DNA of 64,000 bases from NCBI GenBank assembly GCA_903862935.1, contig CAIOZY010000040.1:124001-188000 (forward strand), given 5' to 3'. The translations under genes and the position numbers were made by a program. Every line of letters begins with the position of its first letter. Position 1 is the first letter of the stretch. Below are positions 10,059 to 17,975 of the stretch, in pieces. Below the pieces are notes generated by a model. The model did not search any database. It saw only the letters and a list, made by a program, of their open reading frames with translations, and was not told where the DNA came from. The stretch is from an uncultured Opitutaceae bacterium. GTDB taxonomy: Bacteria > Verrucomicrobiota > Verrucomicrobiia > Opitutales > Opitutaceae.

Positions 10059-10532
10059 CTACGGGTCCTTGCGTTGGACGGTCCGCTGCGGCTCCGGGGC
10101 GCGGGACTGCTGCTGCTGCTGGATGTAGCGCCTCATCCGGTCCCGGGCGGCCTGGATCAACTCCTCAAACCTGGCCTTCTGCTCGGGAGTGAGAATTGCC
10201 GCGACCTGGTCTTGCATGCGCTCGATCTCGAGCTGCCCGGAGTGGAGGGCGTCGCGGCGGAGGCGGCGCAGGGATTCTGCCGTCTCCAGCACAATCGGCC
10301 GGACCTTCTCCCGCTGCTCGGCGGTGAGGGCGAGCTTGTCCGACTGCACCCAGCGGCGCATGAGCTGGACACTGAACTGCTCCGGGGCCGGAGGCTCGCG
10401 GCGCAGGAGGGCCGGGCGGGCGTACCGCAGGACGCAAACCGCCCCGACCGCGGCGCCGAAGAGGAAAACGGCGGCAAAGGCGGCGGCGACCCGCCAGCCA
10501 AATCTGGCGCGGACCTGGGGCTCGGCGGTCAT
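10059..10532 (-). CDS. Periplasmic LTxxQ/heavy-metal-resistance-like protein
   Basis: 157 aa. An N-terminal membrane anchor (about residues 13-36, WRVAAAFAAVFLFGAAVGAV) is followed by an all-helical, charged domain with two LTxxQ-type motifs (LTAEQREK and LTPEQKARF), like CpxP/Spy/ZraP and the heavy-metal-resistance (metal-sensor) family. A Gln-rich tail (YIQQQQQSR) follows. Such proteins sense or buffer envelope stress or metals in the periplasm. It is last of three overlapping genes after an ECF sigma factor; its ATG overlaps the previous stop (ATGA). A role in signal input to the sigma factor is inferred, not shown. Confidence 0.72.
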   Translation of the reverse strand: MTAEPQVRARFGWRVAAAFAAVFLFGAAVGAVCVLRYARPALLRREPPAPEQFSVQLMRRWVQSDKLALTAEQREKVRPIVLETAESLRRLRRDALHSGQLEIERMQDQVAAILTPEQKARFEELIQAARDRMRRYIQQQQQSRAPEPQRTVQRKDP

Positions 10533-10828
10533 GATCCCACCTCCAGCAGCTCCGCAACCGGATCGTCGTTTGCCTGCGGCTCGTCCTGGAAGAGCCGGGC
10601 GAGCAGCGCGTAGTTCGCGGCCGTCACCACAACCGCAAGGGCGCCTGCGACGATCATGGCCTTGAGCGAGATCGCCTCCGCCAGGCTCAGACGGGGGCGG
10701 CGGTCCTCGGCGGCGAGCGCAGCGACCCGGGACGAGAAGCCCAGCGGGGCTGAGTCCGGCCCCCCATCGGGGGCCCGGCGGGCGGCTACAATCAGGCGGT
10801 GCCAGGCGTGTTCGTGTCGGGTGTTCAC
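10529..10828 (-). CDS. Small single-pass membrane protein, possible anti-sigma factor
   Basis: 99 aa from the GTG at 10828, chosen because that GTG overlaps the sigma-factor stop (GTGA). It has a polar N-terminal half, one hydrophobic helix (about residues 57-80, LKAMIVAGALAVVVTAANYALL) and an acidic C-terminal tail. There is no zinc-binding HxxxCxxC motif of the ZAS anti-sigma class. Position between an ECF sigma and a periplasmic LTxxQ protein, with overlaps on both sides, and a single transmembrane helix are what a membrane anti-sigma factor would show. No family was recognised, so the role is inferred from context. Confidence 0.62.
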   Translation of the reverse strand: MNTRHEHAWHRLIVAARRAPDGGPDSAPLGFSSRVAALAAEDRRPRLSLAEAISLKAMIVAGALAVVVTAANYALLARLFQDEPQANDDPVAELLEVGS

Positions 10829-11415
10829 AGGGTTTCCTCGCTTTCCAAGGCCAAAAAGAGCTTCCGCAACTTCCGCCTCGCCCGGAAGGCGCGCACCTTG
10901 ACGAGCGGGCGGCTCCATCCGGTGAGGGCGCTCACTTCGGCGACGCTCTTCCCCTCGAGGTCGAGCAGCTGGACCACCGCCCGGTCTGCGGGGTTGAGCT
11001 GGCCCAGAAGCCGGCCCACCAGCTCGCGGGCGGCAAAAGCCTCCCCCGGCGCCTCGGCCTCGCCGTCGGCCATCGCCGCCTCCAAGGCAAGGCTCTCGGG
11101 CTCGGACAGGTCGGCCCAGCGAATCTCCGGCCTGCGTTTCTGAGCCCGGAGGTGGTCGATGCAGGTCGTGATCGCGATCCGCGACACCCAGTGGTCAACG
11201 GGGACCGCTCCGCTGTACTGTGCGATGCGGGTGAACATCTTCAGGAAGATCTCCTGGGCCAGGTCCTCTTCGGGGACCCTGCGGGGCAGGTGCGCGCGAA
11301 CGATGCGGATGACCCCAGGGTAGAGGTGTTCGACCAGCTCCCGCGCGGCAGCCTGCTCGCCGCGCCGGGCGCGCTCGAGACAGCCGGCCAGGTCGAAGGG
11401 CCGCTCATCAGGCAT
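10825..11415 (-). CDS. ECF-family RNA polymerase sigma factor
   Basis: 196 aa. The region 2 core (PEEDLAQEIFLKMFTRIAQYSG and VDHWVSRIAITTCIDHLR) and region 4 (LNPADRAVVQLLDLEGKSVAEVSALTGWSRPLVKVRAFRARRKL) are both complete, with a helix-turn-helix at the end. It recruits RNA polymerase to alternative promoters. It starts a three-gene unit with 4-base overlaps: a single-pass membrane protein, then an LTxxQ periplasmic protein. A TGTAAC-N16-CGTC promoter just upstream fits autoregulation. The target regulon and signal are unknown. Confidence 0.93.
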   Translation of the reverse strand: MPDERPFDLAGCLERARRGEQAAARELVEHLYPGVIRIVRAHLPRRVPEEDLAQEIFLKMFTRIAQYSGAVPVDHWVSRIAITTCIDHLRAQKRRPEIRWADLSEPESLALEAAMADGEAEAPGEAFAARELVGRLLGQLNPADRAVVQLLDLEGKSVAEVSALTGWSRPLVKVRAFRARRKLRKLFLALESEETL

Positions 11416-11450
11416 AAGGTGTCGAACTCACAGGCACTCACACGGTACAA

Positions 11451-11476
11451 GACGAACCGGCCGGAAAAGGGTTACA
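11451..11476 (-). promoter_or_regulatory. ECF-type autoregulatory promoter of the sigma operon
   Basis: On the minus strand TGTAAC (11476-11471) and CGTC (11454-11451) are separated by 16 bp, the classical -35/-10 pattern of ECF-dependent promoters. The start of the sigma gene lies 36 bases downstream. ECF genes commonly read their own promoter, so autoregulation is likely but inferred. Confidence 0.65.
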
Positions 11477-11503
11477 GCCGCCCGCCTCCCCCCAAGAGCC
11501 TCC

Positions 11504-11533
11504 TTGACTCCTCCGGGGGGGCGCCGGTACAAC
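11504..11533 (+). promoter_or_regulatory. Candidate promoter of the leuA leader
   Basis: TTGACT at 11504-11509 and TACAAC at 11528-11533 with an 18-bp spacer. Transcription would start near 11540, just before a short leucine-containing reading frame. A second, weaker candidate (TTGCGC-N18-CATAAT, 11674-11703) lies so close to the leuA ATG that it would give an almost leaderless mRNA. Confidence 0.45.
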
Positions 11534-11547
11534 CGCCCTCCCCAGAA

Positions 11548-11598
11548 ATGGAGAAGCTGCCTCAGGCCCTTCGACTTACGAACGCGCACGACCGCTAA
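11548..11598 (+). CDS. Possible leuA leader peptide (16 codons)
   Basis: ATG at 11548 begins MEKLPQALRLTNAHDR and stops at TAA 11596-11598. Three of 16 codons are leucine (CTG, CTT, CTT), and CTT is uncommon in the surrounding G+C-rich genes. It sits between the candidate promoter and leuA, and its stop codon lies inside a strong hairpin. This is the arrangement of amino-acid attenuators. Too short for statistical proof, so it is a hypothesis. Confidence 0.4.
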   Translation: MEKLPQALRLTNAHDR

Positions 11599-11625
11599 GG
11601 ACGCCGCCTAGCGGCGGGTCGTGCG
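11585..11625 (+). promoter_or_regulatory. Leader hairpin before leuA
   Basis: A 9-bp outer stem (CGCACGACC, 11585-11593, with GGTCGTGCG, 11617-11625) encloses a 6-bp inner stem (CGCCGC with GCGGCG) with a CTA loop. A competing pairing GCTA/TAGC exists. There is no T-run after it, so it is not a simple terminator; it may act in attenuation with the leader peptide or protect the mRNA. Confidence 0.45.
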
Positions 11626-11720
11626 TTGGCCTGAACTCCCCCCTTCCGCCGCCGCCCCCGGGCGAAGCCGGCGTTGCGCTCCCCTCCCCGTTTCAGCCAT
11701 AATCCTCAGACTCCGCAGCC

Positions 11721-13388
11721 ATGCAGCCCGCCCCCGTAACCAAGTACCGGCCATTTCCCCCCGTGGCCCTGCCCGACCGGCAGTGGCCCAACCGCACCCA
11801 CACGCGCGCCCCGATCTGGTGCAGCGTCGACCTGCGCGACGGTAACCAGGCCCTCGCCCAGCCGATGAGTGTCGAGGAGAAGCTCGAGTTCTTCGAGCTG
11901 CTGGTGAAGGTGGGCTTCAAGGAGATCGAGGTCGGATTCCCGTCGGCCTCCCAGATCGAGTTCGACTTCACCCGCCGGCTGATCGACGAGGGCCGCATCC
12001 CCGAGGGGGTCTCGATCCAGGTCTTGTGCCAGTGCCGGGAGGACCTGATCACGCGCACCCTGGAGGCGGTCCGGGGCGCCCGGAGCGTCATCTTCCACCT
12101 GTACAACTCCACCTCCCCGGCCCAGCGCAAGTACGTCTTCGGCCTGGAACGCCCCGCGATCCGCAAGATCGCGACCGACGCCGTGGCGCTGCTCAAGCGG
12201 GATGCGCCGGCCCTCGCTAAGGCGGGCACTGACATCAGGCTCGAGTACTCCCCGGAGAGCTTCACGAGCACCGAGCTCGATTTCGCGCTCGAGGTCTGCG
12301 AGGCGGTCACCGACGTCTGGCAGCCGACCGTTGAAGACAAGATCATCCTGAACCTGCCCGCCACGGTCGAATACGCGACCCCCAACGTCCACGCCGATCA
12401 GATCGAGTGGATGTGCCGGAACCTGACCCGCCGCGACCGGACGATCGTGTCGCTGCACACCCACAACGACCGCGGAACGGGGGTCGCAGCGACCGAGCTG
12501 GCCCTGCTGGCCGGGGCCGACCGCGTCGAGGGGACCCTCTGCGGAAACGGCGAGCGCACGGGCAACCTAGACATCGTGACGGTGGCCCTGAACCTGTACA
12601 CCCACGGGATCCACCCAGGCCTGGACCTGAGCGACATCAACGCGATCCGGGACGTCTACGAGCGGTGCACCCGCCTGGAGGTGCCGCCGCGCCAGCCCTA
12701 CGCCGGGGAGCTCGTGTTCACCGCGTTCAGCGGATCCCACCAGGACGCGATCAAGAAGTCCCTGTCCCAGCAGAAAAGCGGGTCCCCCTGGGACGTCCTG
12801 TACATCCCTGTTGACCCGGCCGACGTCGGGCGCAGCTACAAGGCGATCATCCGCATCAACTCCCAGTCGGGCAAGGGAGGGGTCGCCTACGTCCTCGAGC
12901 ACGACTTCGGCATGACCCTGCCGAAATTGATGCACAAGGAGATCGGCCGGATCGTGAACGACCTGGCTGACGCCAAGGGGACCGAGCTCACCCCGGCGGA
13001 GATCCACGCGGCCTTCGAGGCCGACTACCTCAATCGCACCTCCCCGGTCTGCCTGCAGCACTTCAAGACGGCCGAGCGCGACAGTACGGTGCACTGCGAC
13101 GCCCGGGTCTCGGTCGACGGCAAGGTCCACGCGCTGACCGGTTCTGGAAACGGTCCGATCGACGCCTTCGTGAAGGCGCTGGCCGGCACGCCCCTGCCTA
13201 AGTTCGACGTCGTCAGCTACTCCGAGCACTCGCTCGGCCGCGGGGCCGAGGCCCGTGCGGTCAGCTACATCCAGATCAAGACCGAGCGCGGCCGGGCCCT
13301 CTTCGGGGCCGGGATCGACACCAACATCGAGCTCGCCTCGATCAAGGCGATCGTGAGCGCGCTCAACCGGGCGCTGGCCAAGCGCTAG
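11721..13388 (+). CDS. leuA: 2-isopropylmalate synthase, long form
   Basis: 555 aa. It condenses acetyl-CoA with 2-oxoisovalerate, the committed step of leucine synthesis. It has an HMGL-like TIM barrel with DLRDGNQAL near residues 38-46, the metal-binding HTHNDRG near 247-253 and GNGERTGNLD near 275, followed by a linker and a C-terminal LeuA dimer/allosteric domain (from about 430), where leucine normally feeds back. The length and KYRPFPPVALPDRQWP opening match the type 2 (actinobacterial and proteobacterial) form. A possible leucine leader precedes it. rlmN follows 17 bases after the stop and may be cotranscribed. Confidence 0.95.
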   Translation: MQPAPVTKYRPFPPVALPDRQWPNRTHTRAPIWCSVDLRDGNQALAQPMSVEEKLEFFELLVKVGFKEIEVGFPSASQIEFDFTRRLIDEGRIPEGVSIQVLCQCREDLITRTLEAVRGARSVIFHLYNSTSPAQRKYVFGLERPAIRKIATDAVALLKRDAPALAKAGTDIRLEYSPESFTSTELDFALEVCEAVTDVWQPTVEDKIILNLPATVEYATPNVHADQIEWMCRNLTRRDRTIVSLHTHNDRGTGVAATELALLAGADRVEGTLCGNGERTGNLDIVTVALNLYTHGIHPGLDLSDINAIRDVYERCTRLEVPPRQPYAGELVFTAFSGSHQDAIKKSLSQQKSGSPWDVLYIPVDPADVGRSYKAIIRINSQSGKGGVAYVLEHDFGMTLPKLMHKEIGRIVNDLADAKGTELTPAEIHAAFEADYLNRTSPVCLQHFKTAERDSTVHCDARVSVDGKVHALTGSGNGPIDAFVKALAGTPLPKFDVVSYSEHSLGRGAEARAVSYIQIKTERGRALFGAGIDTNIELASIKAIVSALNRALAKR

Positions 13389-13405
13389 GGAAGACCCCGA
13401 GCCCC

Positions 13406-14503
13406 GTGAAGCCCGCGCTCACCGGAGAGACGCTGGATTCGATCTCCGCCCGGCTGGCGGAGCGGGGCGAGCCCGCCTTCCGCGCGGGCCAGATCCTGGA
13501 CTGGGTCTACAAGAAGCGCGCGCGCAGCTGGGAGGAGATGACGAACCTGCCCAAGGCCCTGCGCGGTTGGCTGGAGGAGACCTTCACCCTCATGCCGGCG
13601 GCGCTGGTCCTGACCCGCCAGTCCGTCGACGTGACTGACAAGCTTCTCCTGGAGCTTAGCGACCGCTCGCTCATTGAGACGGTGATCATCCGGGTGCCCC
13701 AGGACGGGGTGGGACTGGACCACTCCCGGAAGACGATCTGCATCTCGACGCAGGTGGGCTGCGCCATGGCCTGCGCCTTCTGCGCAAGCGGCCTGGCGGG
13801 CCTCAAGCGCGACTTGACCGCCGGGGAGATCGTAGCCCAGCTGCTCCAGGTGTGCTACCTCGAGGACGCGCGGACCCCGAGGGCGCGGGCGGAGCTGGCC
13901 TCCTTCGACAACATCGTCGTCATGGGCATGGGGGAGCCGCTCGCCAACTACGAGGAGCTCATCCGGGCCCTGACGATCGTCAACGCGGACTGGGGCCTGG
14001 GGTTCGGCGCCCGGCGCATCACGATATCCACGAGCGGGATCGTGCCCAAGATCCTGCGGCTGGCGGACGAGCCCCTGGGGTTCCGGCTCGCGGTTTCGCT
14101 CCACGGGGCAACCGACGAAGTGCGCGGGAAGATCATGCCGGTCAACCGCGCCTACCCCCTAGCAAAGCTTGTGCCGGCCGTGAAGGCCTTCTCCGAGCGG
14201 CACGGTCGCATGGTGACCTTGGAGTTCATCCTGATCGAGGGGGTGAACGACGGGCTGGATCAGGCGCGGGCCCTGCGGGACATCGCGCTCGACGTCCACG
14301 CCCACGTTAACCTCATACCCTACAACGCCGTGGAGGGGCTCCCCTGGAATCGGCCCACGCTGGAGCGCCAAGAGGCGTTCGCCCGGATCCTCGAGCAGGC
14401 GAGGCTGTCGGTTACGCTGCGCCGCGAAAAGGGGCACGACATCGACGCCGCCTGCGGGCAGCTGAGGCTGAAGACCGAGAGGGACCGCCCGGAGGCGGCC
14501 TGA
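13406..14503 (+). CDS. rlmN: Dual-specificity 23S rRNA (A2503)/tRNA (A37) C2-methyltransferase
   Basis: 365 aa, radical-SAM enzyme that methylates C2 of A2503 in 23S rRNA and, in known homologues, A37 of some tRNAs. The [4Fe-4S] motif lies in GCAMACAFCASG (CxxxCxxC, about residues 118-125); the C-terminal HDIDAACGQL carries the second, catalytic cysteine near 353. The N-terminal segment (RLAERGEPAFRAGQILDWVYKK) is typical of RlmN. Start is GTG at 13406 with a 17-base gap from leuA. RlmN is preferred over the antibiotic-resistance paralogue Cfr because of the standard N-terminus and genomic setting. Confidence 0.95.
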   Translation: MKPALTGETLDSISARLAERGEPAFRAGQILDWVYKKRARSWEEMTNLPKALRGWLEETFTLMPAALVLTRQSVDVTDKLLLELSDRSLIETVIIRVPQDGVGLDHSRKTICISTQVGCAMACAFCASGLAGLKRDLTAGEIVAQLLQVCYLEDARTPRARAELASFDNIVVMGMGEPLANYEELIRALTIVNADWGLGFGARRITISTSGIVPKILRLADEPLGFRLAVSLHGATDEVRGKIMPVNRAYPLAKLVPAVKAFSERHGRMVTLEFILIEGVNDGLDQARALRDIALDVHAHVNLIPYNAVEGLPWNRPTLERQEAFARILEQARLSVTLRREKGHDIDAACGQLRLKTERDRPEAA

Positions 14504-14600
14504 GGAACACATTTTCCTTGCCGAATCACCCCTCTCAACTACTTGGGAACATCCCGGGGCCTGCGCCCGTCTCAAGCGTTTCAGCCCCGGCACCTCTCTC

Positions 14601-15320
14601 ATGATCGAAGTCAAAGGCCTCGTCAAAAATTTCGGATCAAAACGCGCCGTCGACGGCGTCAGCCTCACCGTCCGCAAGGGCGACATCCTCGGATTTCTGG
14701 GGCCCAACGGGGCCGGCAAGTCGACAACGATGAAGATGATCACGGGGTTCCTGCGCCCGGACGCGGGCAGCGCCTGCGTCGACGGAATCGACGTCGCCGT
14801 CGATCCGGTCGGGGTCAAGTGCCGCGTGGGATACCTGCCCGAGAACGCGCCCGCCTACCCCGAGATGACCGTGGAGGAGTTCCTGGGCTTCATCGCTGAA
14901 GTCAGGGGCTACCGCGGGGCCGAGCACCGCGCCCGGGTCGACCGGGCCGTCGGGTTAACCCACCTCGGTCCGGTCCGCAAGCAGACCCTCGAGACCCTCT
15001 CCAAGGGCTACAAGCAGCGCGTGGGCTTCGCTCAGGCCCTCCTTCACGACCCGCCGACTCTGGTCCTGGACGAACCCACCGACGGCCTCGACCCCAACCA
15101 GAAGAACGAGGTCCGGACCCTGATCAAGAGCATGGCCTCCGAAAAGGCCGTGATCTTGTCCACCCACATCCTCGAGGAGGTGGAGGCCATCTGCAACCGG
15201 GTGATCATTATATCGCGGGGCCGGGTCGTCGTGGACGAAACCCCGGCAGAATTGCAGGCCCGCCAGCCCAGCGCGCGCCTGGACGAGATCTTCCGCAGCC
15301 TGACCCAAACCGATCAATGA
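14601..15320 (+). CDS. ABC transporter ATP-binding protein (GldA-like)
   Basis: 239 aa. Walker A GPNGAGKST (about 34-42), signature LSKGYKQRVGFAQALLHDP (an LSKGY variant seen in GldA/NatA-like exporters), Walker B LVLDEPTDGLDP and switch His in LSTHILEEV. It energises the permease and accessory proteins encoded next (15317 onward; ATGA overlap). Genes like these (gldA-gldF-gldG) were first described for Bacteroidetes gliding motility, but similar sets with a DUF4340 protein occur in many non-gliding bacteria. The substrate is unknown. Confidence 0.88.
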   Translation: MIEVKGLVKNFGSKRAVDGVSLTVRKGDILGFLGPNGAGKSTTMKMITGFLRPDAGSACVDGIDVAVDPVGVKCRVGYLPENAPAYPEMTVEEFLGFIAEVRGYRGAEHRARVDRAVGLTHLGPVRKQTLETLSKGYKQRVGFAQALLHDPPTLVLDEPTDGLDPNQKNEVRTLIKSMASEKAVILSTHILEEVEAICNRVIIISRGRVVVDETPAELQARQPSARLDEIFRSLTQTDQ

Positions 15321-16045
15321 AGCGGTCCCAAATTGCCCCTGTATTCAAACGCGAGTTCCTCGGATACTTCCGCTCGCCCGTCGCGTACGTCTTCCTCGTG
15401 GTCTTCCTCGTCGCGAGCGTGAGCCTGGGCTTCTTCGTGGGCCAGTTCTTCAAGGCGAACCTCGCGAGCCTGGAGCGCTACTTTGTCTTCTATCCCTGGC
15501 TGTTCCTGTTCCTGATTCCGGCAGCTGGCATGCGCCTGTGGTCGGAGGAAAAGCGTTCGGGAACGATCGAGCTGCTGTTTACACTGCCGATCACGACCGT
15601 CTCGGCGGTCCTGGGCAAGTTCCTCGCCGCATGGCTGTTTCTGACCCTCGCGATTCTCCTCAGTTTCCCCATGGCGATCACCGTGGGCTACCTGGGCAGC
15701 CCGGACTGGGGGGTCGTGGCAGCGAGCTACCTCGGAAGCATCCTCATGGCCGGCGCCTACCTGGGGGTGTGCTCGCTCATGTCCGCCCTGACCAAGAGCC
15801 AGGTTATCAGCTTCGTCCTGAGCGTCCTGGCGTGTTTCGTCCTACTCTGCCTGGGCTGGAACGTGTTCAGCGGGTTGCTGACCTCCGTCCTGCCGGTCCC
15901 TGTGGCCGACGCCTTGGCGAACTTCAGCTTCATCACGCACTTCGACCCGTTCACCAAGGGGATCGTCGACCTGAAGGACGTGGTGTTCTTCCTGTCGCTC
16001 ACCGGCTTCACGCTGTTTCTGAACGTCGCCGCCCTGGAGAAATAA
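15317..16045 (+). CDS. ABC-2 type permease (GldF-like)
   Basis: 242 aa, six predicted membrane helices, beginning with KRSQIAPVFKREFLGYFRSPVAYVFLVVFLV, the hallmark of ABC-2 exporters near the Gld system (MKRxxAxxxREFxxYFxSPxAY). Inner membrane partner of the upstream ATPase. It overlaps the ATPase stop by 4 bases and is one base from the next start, so the three genes form a tight operon. Confidence 0.87.
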   Translation: MKRSQIAPVFKREFLGYFRSPVAYVFLVVFLVASVSLGFFVGQFFKANLASLERYFVFYPWLFLFLIPAAGMRLWSEEKRSGTIELLFTLPITTVSAVLGKFLAAWLFLTLAILLSFPMAITVGYLGSPDWGVVAASYLGSILMAGAYLGVCSLMSALTKSQVISFVLSVLACFVLLCLGWNVFSGLLTSVLPVPVADALANFSFITHFDPFTKGIVDLKDVVFFLSLTGFTLFLNVAALEK

Positions 16046-16046
16046 C

Positions 16047-17939
16047 ATGAGACTCGGCAAGACAACCCTCCTGGTCGCCCTGCTCGCCGCGGGCCTGGTG
16101 TTCGTCAACTACCTCGCCTCCGTCGTGCCGGCCCGCTTTGACGCGACCGCGGCGAAGGTCTACACCCTGTCCCCGGGCACCCGGGCGATTCTGGGGAAGA
16201 TCAGCGAGCCGGTGCAGCTTGAATTCTACTTCTCCCGAAGCGCCCCGGGCGTGCGGGTCGAGATCAAGAACTACGCCGAGCGCGTGCGCGAGATGCTCCG
16301 CCAGTACGCGAGCGCCTCGCGGGGTCGGATCACGCTGACCGTCATCGACCCGGAGCCCGACACCCCCGAGGAGGAAAAGGCGACGGCCGCGGGCATCCAG
16401 CCGCAGCGCCCGCAGGTCGGGGCCGAGGCCTACTACTTCGGGGTGGTCGCGACCCTCGCCGACCAGCAGCGGGCCATCGCGGCCCTGACCCCGGACCGGG
16501 AGCAGTTCCTTGAGTACGACCTGTCGGAGCTCCTCTACCGGGTCCAGCAGGTCGACAAGAAGAAGCTCGGGCTGATTACGAGCCTCCCCCTGCAGGGCAC
16601 CGCGGGCAACCCCATGATGGGGCAGCAAGGACAGGAGGGGCAGTACATCGTGACCGAATGGGAGGACACCTTTGACATCGTGCCGGTGGAGGCTACGGCC
16701 ACCGAGCTGCCGGCCGGTCTCGACGTCCTGGCGGTCGTCCATCCGCAGAACCTCGCGCCGAGACTGCAGTTCGCGGTCGACCAGTTCCTGCTCTCCGGCA
16801 AACCCGTCTTCATCGCGGTGGACCCCTCCTCCCAGTACTTCAAGCGGATGGGCGCCCAGGCCATGATGTACGGCGGCCCCCCTCCCAACGTCTCGAGCGA
16901 CCTTCCAGCCCTCTTCGGGCCCTGGGGCATCCGATACGAGCCGGAGAAGGTGATCGGCGACAACGGCTCGGCCACCCAGGTCCAGCTGCAGAACGGCACC
17001 CTGGCGCGCGACCCCCTCTGGATCAGCCTGAGCCAGGCGAACTTCAATCCGAAGTCCCTGCCGACCGCTCAGCTCGCCTCGATGCTCTTCATCGAGGCGG
17101 GAAGCGTGGGGCTCAAGTCCGGCAGCGCCCTCACGCTGGTGCCGCTGGTCGAGACCTCCCCGCAGGCCGGGGAGGTGGAGTCGGCCTCGCTGCAGTTCGT
17201 CCAGCCCGACGACGTCGCCCGGCGCGTCAAGCCGTCGGGCAAGAAGACCGTGGCCGCCCTTGTCACCGGGAGATTCACGACGGCCTTTCCAGACGGCGCC
17301 CCGAAGGAGGACAAGCCCGCCGACAGTGCCGCGGCCAAGCCCGCCGAGGACAAGTCCAAGGGCAAGACGGCCGCACCGGCCCCGCTCAAGGCCTCCTCGG
17401 GCACCTCGACCCTGATCGTCGTTGCCGACACCGACTGGCTCTTTGACGACTACAGCCTGAGGAAGTTTAACGTCCTGGGAACGACGGCGGCCGAGCCCCT
17501 CAACGACAACCTCTCCTTCGCCGCTAACTCGCTCGACTTTTTGTCCGGGTCCCAGGACCTGATCTCGATTCGCGGAAAGGGCACCTCGATCCGGCCTTTC
17601 GCGGTCGTCGAGGCGATGGCCGCCCGAGCCGGGGAGAAGTATCGCGAAAAACTTGACGCCCTCGAAGCGCGGCTGAACGAGGTGCAGGCCAAGCTCTCGG
17701 AACTGCGGGACCGCAAAGGCGAGGCCGGCCGCCTGGTGGCAACGCCCGAGGCAGCGCGCGCGATCGAGGATTTCCAGAGGCAGCAGGCGACGCTTCGCGC
17801 CGAGCGCCGGCAGATCCGGCTCGCCCTCCGGGAGGGGATTGACGCCCTTGAGAACCGCCTGCTCGCGATCAACCTGCTCGCTTCCCCGATCCTGGTCTGC
17901 GCATTTGGCCTGTGGTTCTCGCGCCGGCGCAGGCGCTAG
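16047..17939 (+). CDS. GldG-like ABC transporter accessory protein
   Basis: 630 aa. A membrane anchor at the N-terminus (LVALLAAGLVFVNYLASVV, about 7-27) precedes a large extracytoplasmic domain of the GldG/ABC-type uncharacterised transport system family (YTLSPGTRAILGKISEPVQLEFYFSRS), a Lys/Ala-rich low-complexity linker (about 415-450, PADSAAAKPAEDKSKGKTAA) and a C-terminal coiled-coil region plus a final helix (LLASPILVCAFGLW) ending in a basic tail. The two anchors and the ABC neighbours fit a component of an exporter that acts at the envelope. Substrate is not known. Confidence 0.85.
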   Translation: MRLGKTTLLVALLAAGLVFVNYLASVVPARFDATAAKVYTLSPGTRAILGKISEPVQLEFYFSRSAPGVRVEIKNYAERVREMLRQYASASRGRITLTVIDPEPDTPEEEKATAAGIQPQRPQVGAEAYYFGVVATLADQQRAIAALTPDREQFLEYDLSELLYRVQQVDKKKLGLITSLPLQGTAGNPMMGQQGQEGQYIVTEWEDTFDIVPVEATATELPAGLDVLAVVHPQNLAPRLQFAVDQFLLSGKPVFIAVDPSSQYFKRMGAQAMMYGGPPPNVSSDLPALFGPWGIRYEPEKVIGDNGSATQVQLQNGTLARDPLWISLSQANFNPKSLPTAQLASMLFIEAGSVGLKSGSALTLVPLVETSPQAGEVESASLQFVQPDDVARRVKPSGKKTVAALVTGRFTTAFPDGAPKEDKPADSAAAKPAEDKSKGKTAAPAPLKASSGTSTLIVVADTDWLFDDYSLRKFNVLGTTAAEPLNDNLSFAANSLDFLSGSQDLISIRGKGTSIRPFAVVEAMAARAGEKYREKLDALEARLNEVQAKLSELRDRKGEAGRLVATPEAARAIEDFQRQQATLRAERRQIRLALREGIDALENRLLAINLLASPILVCAFGLWFSRRRRR

Positions 17940-17975
17940 CATAGCGAAGTCTCACCGCACCCGGGCAAACCAGCC

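Noticed and set aside
16008-17942. Long minus-strand open frame (about 644 codons) opposite the GldG-like gene
   Set aside because: Shadow of a G+C-rich gene: the plus-strand frame has domain motifs and the minus frame is Arg/Gly/Leu-rich without homologous features.
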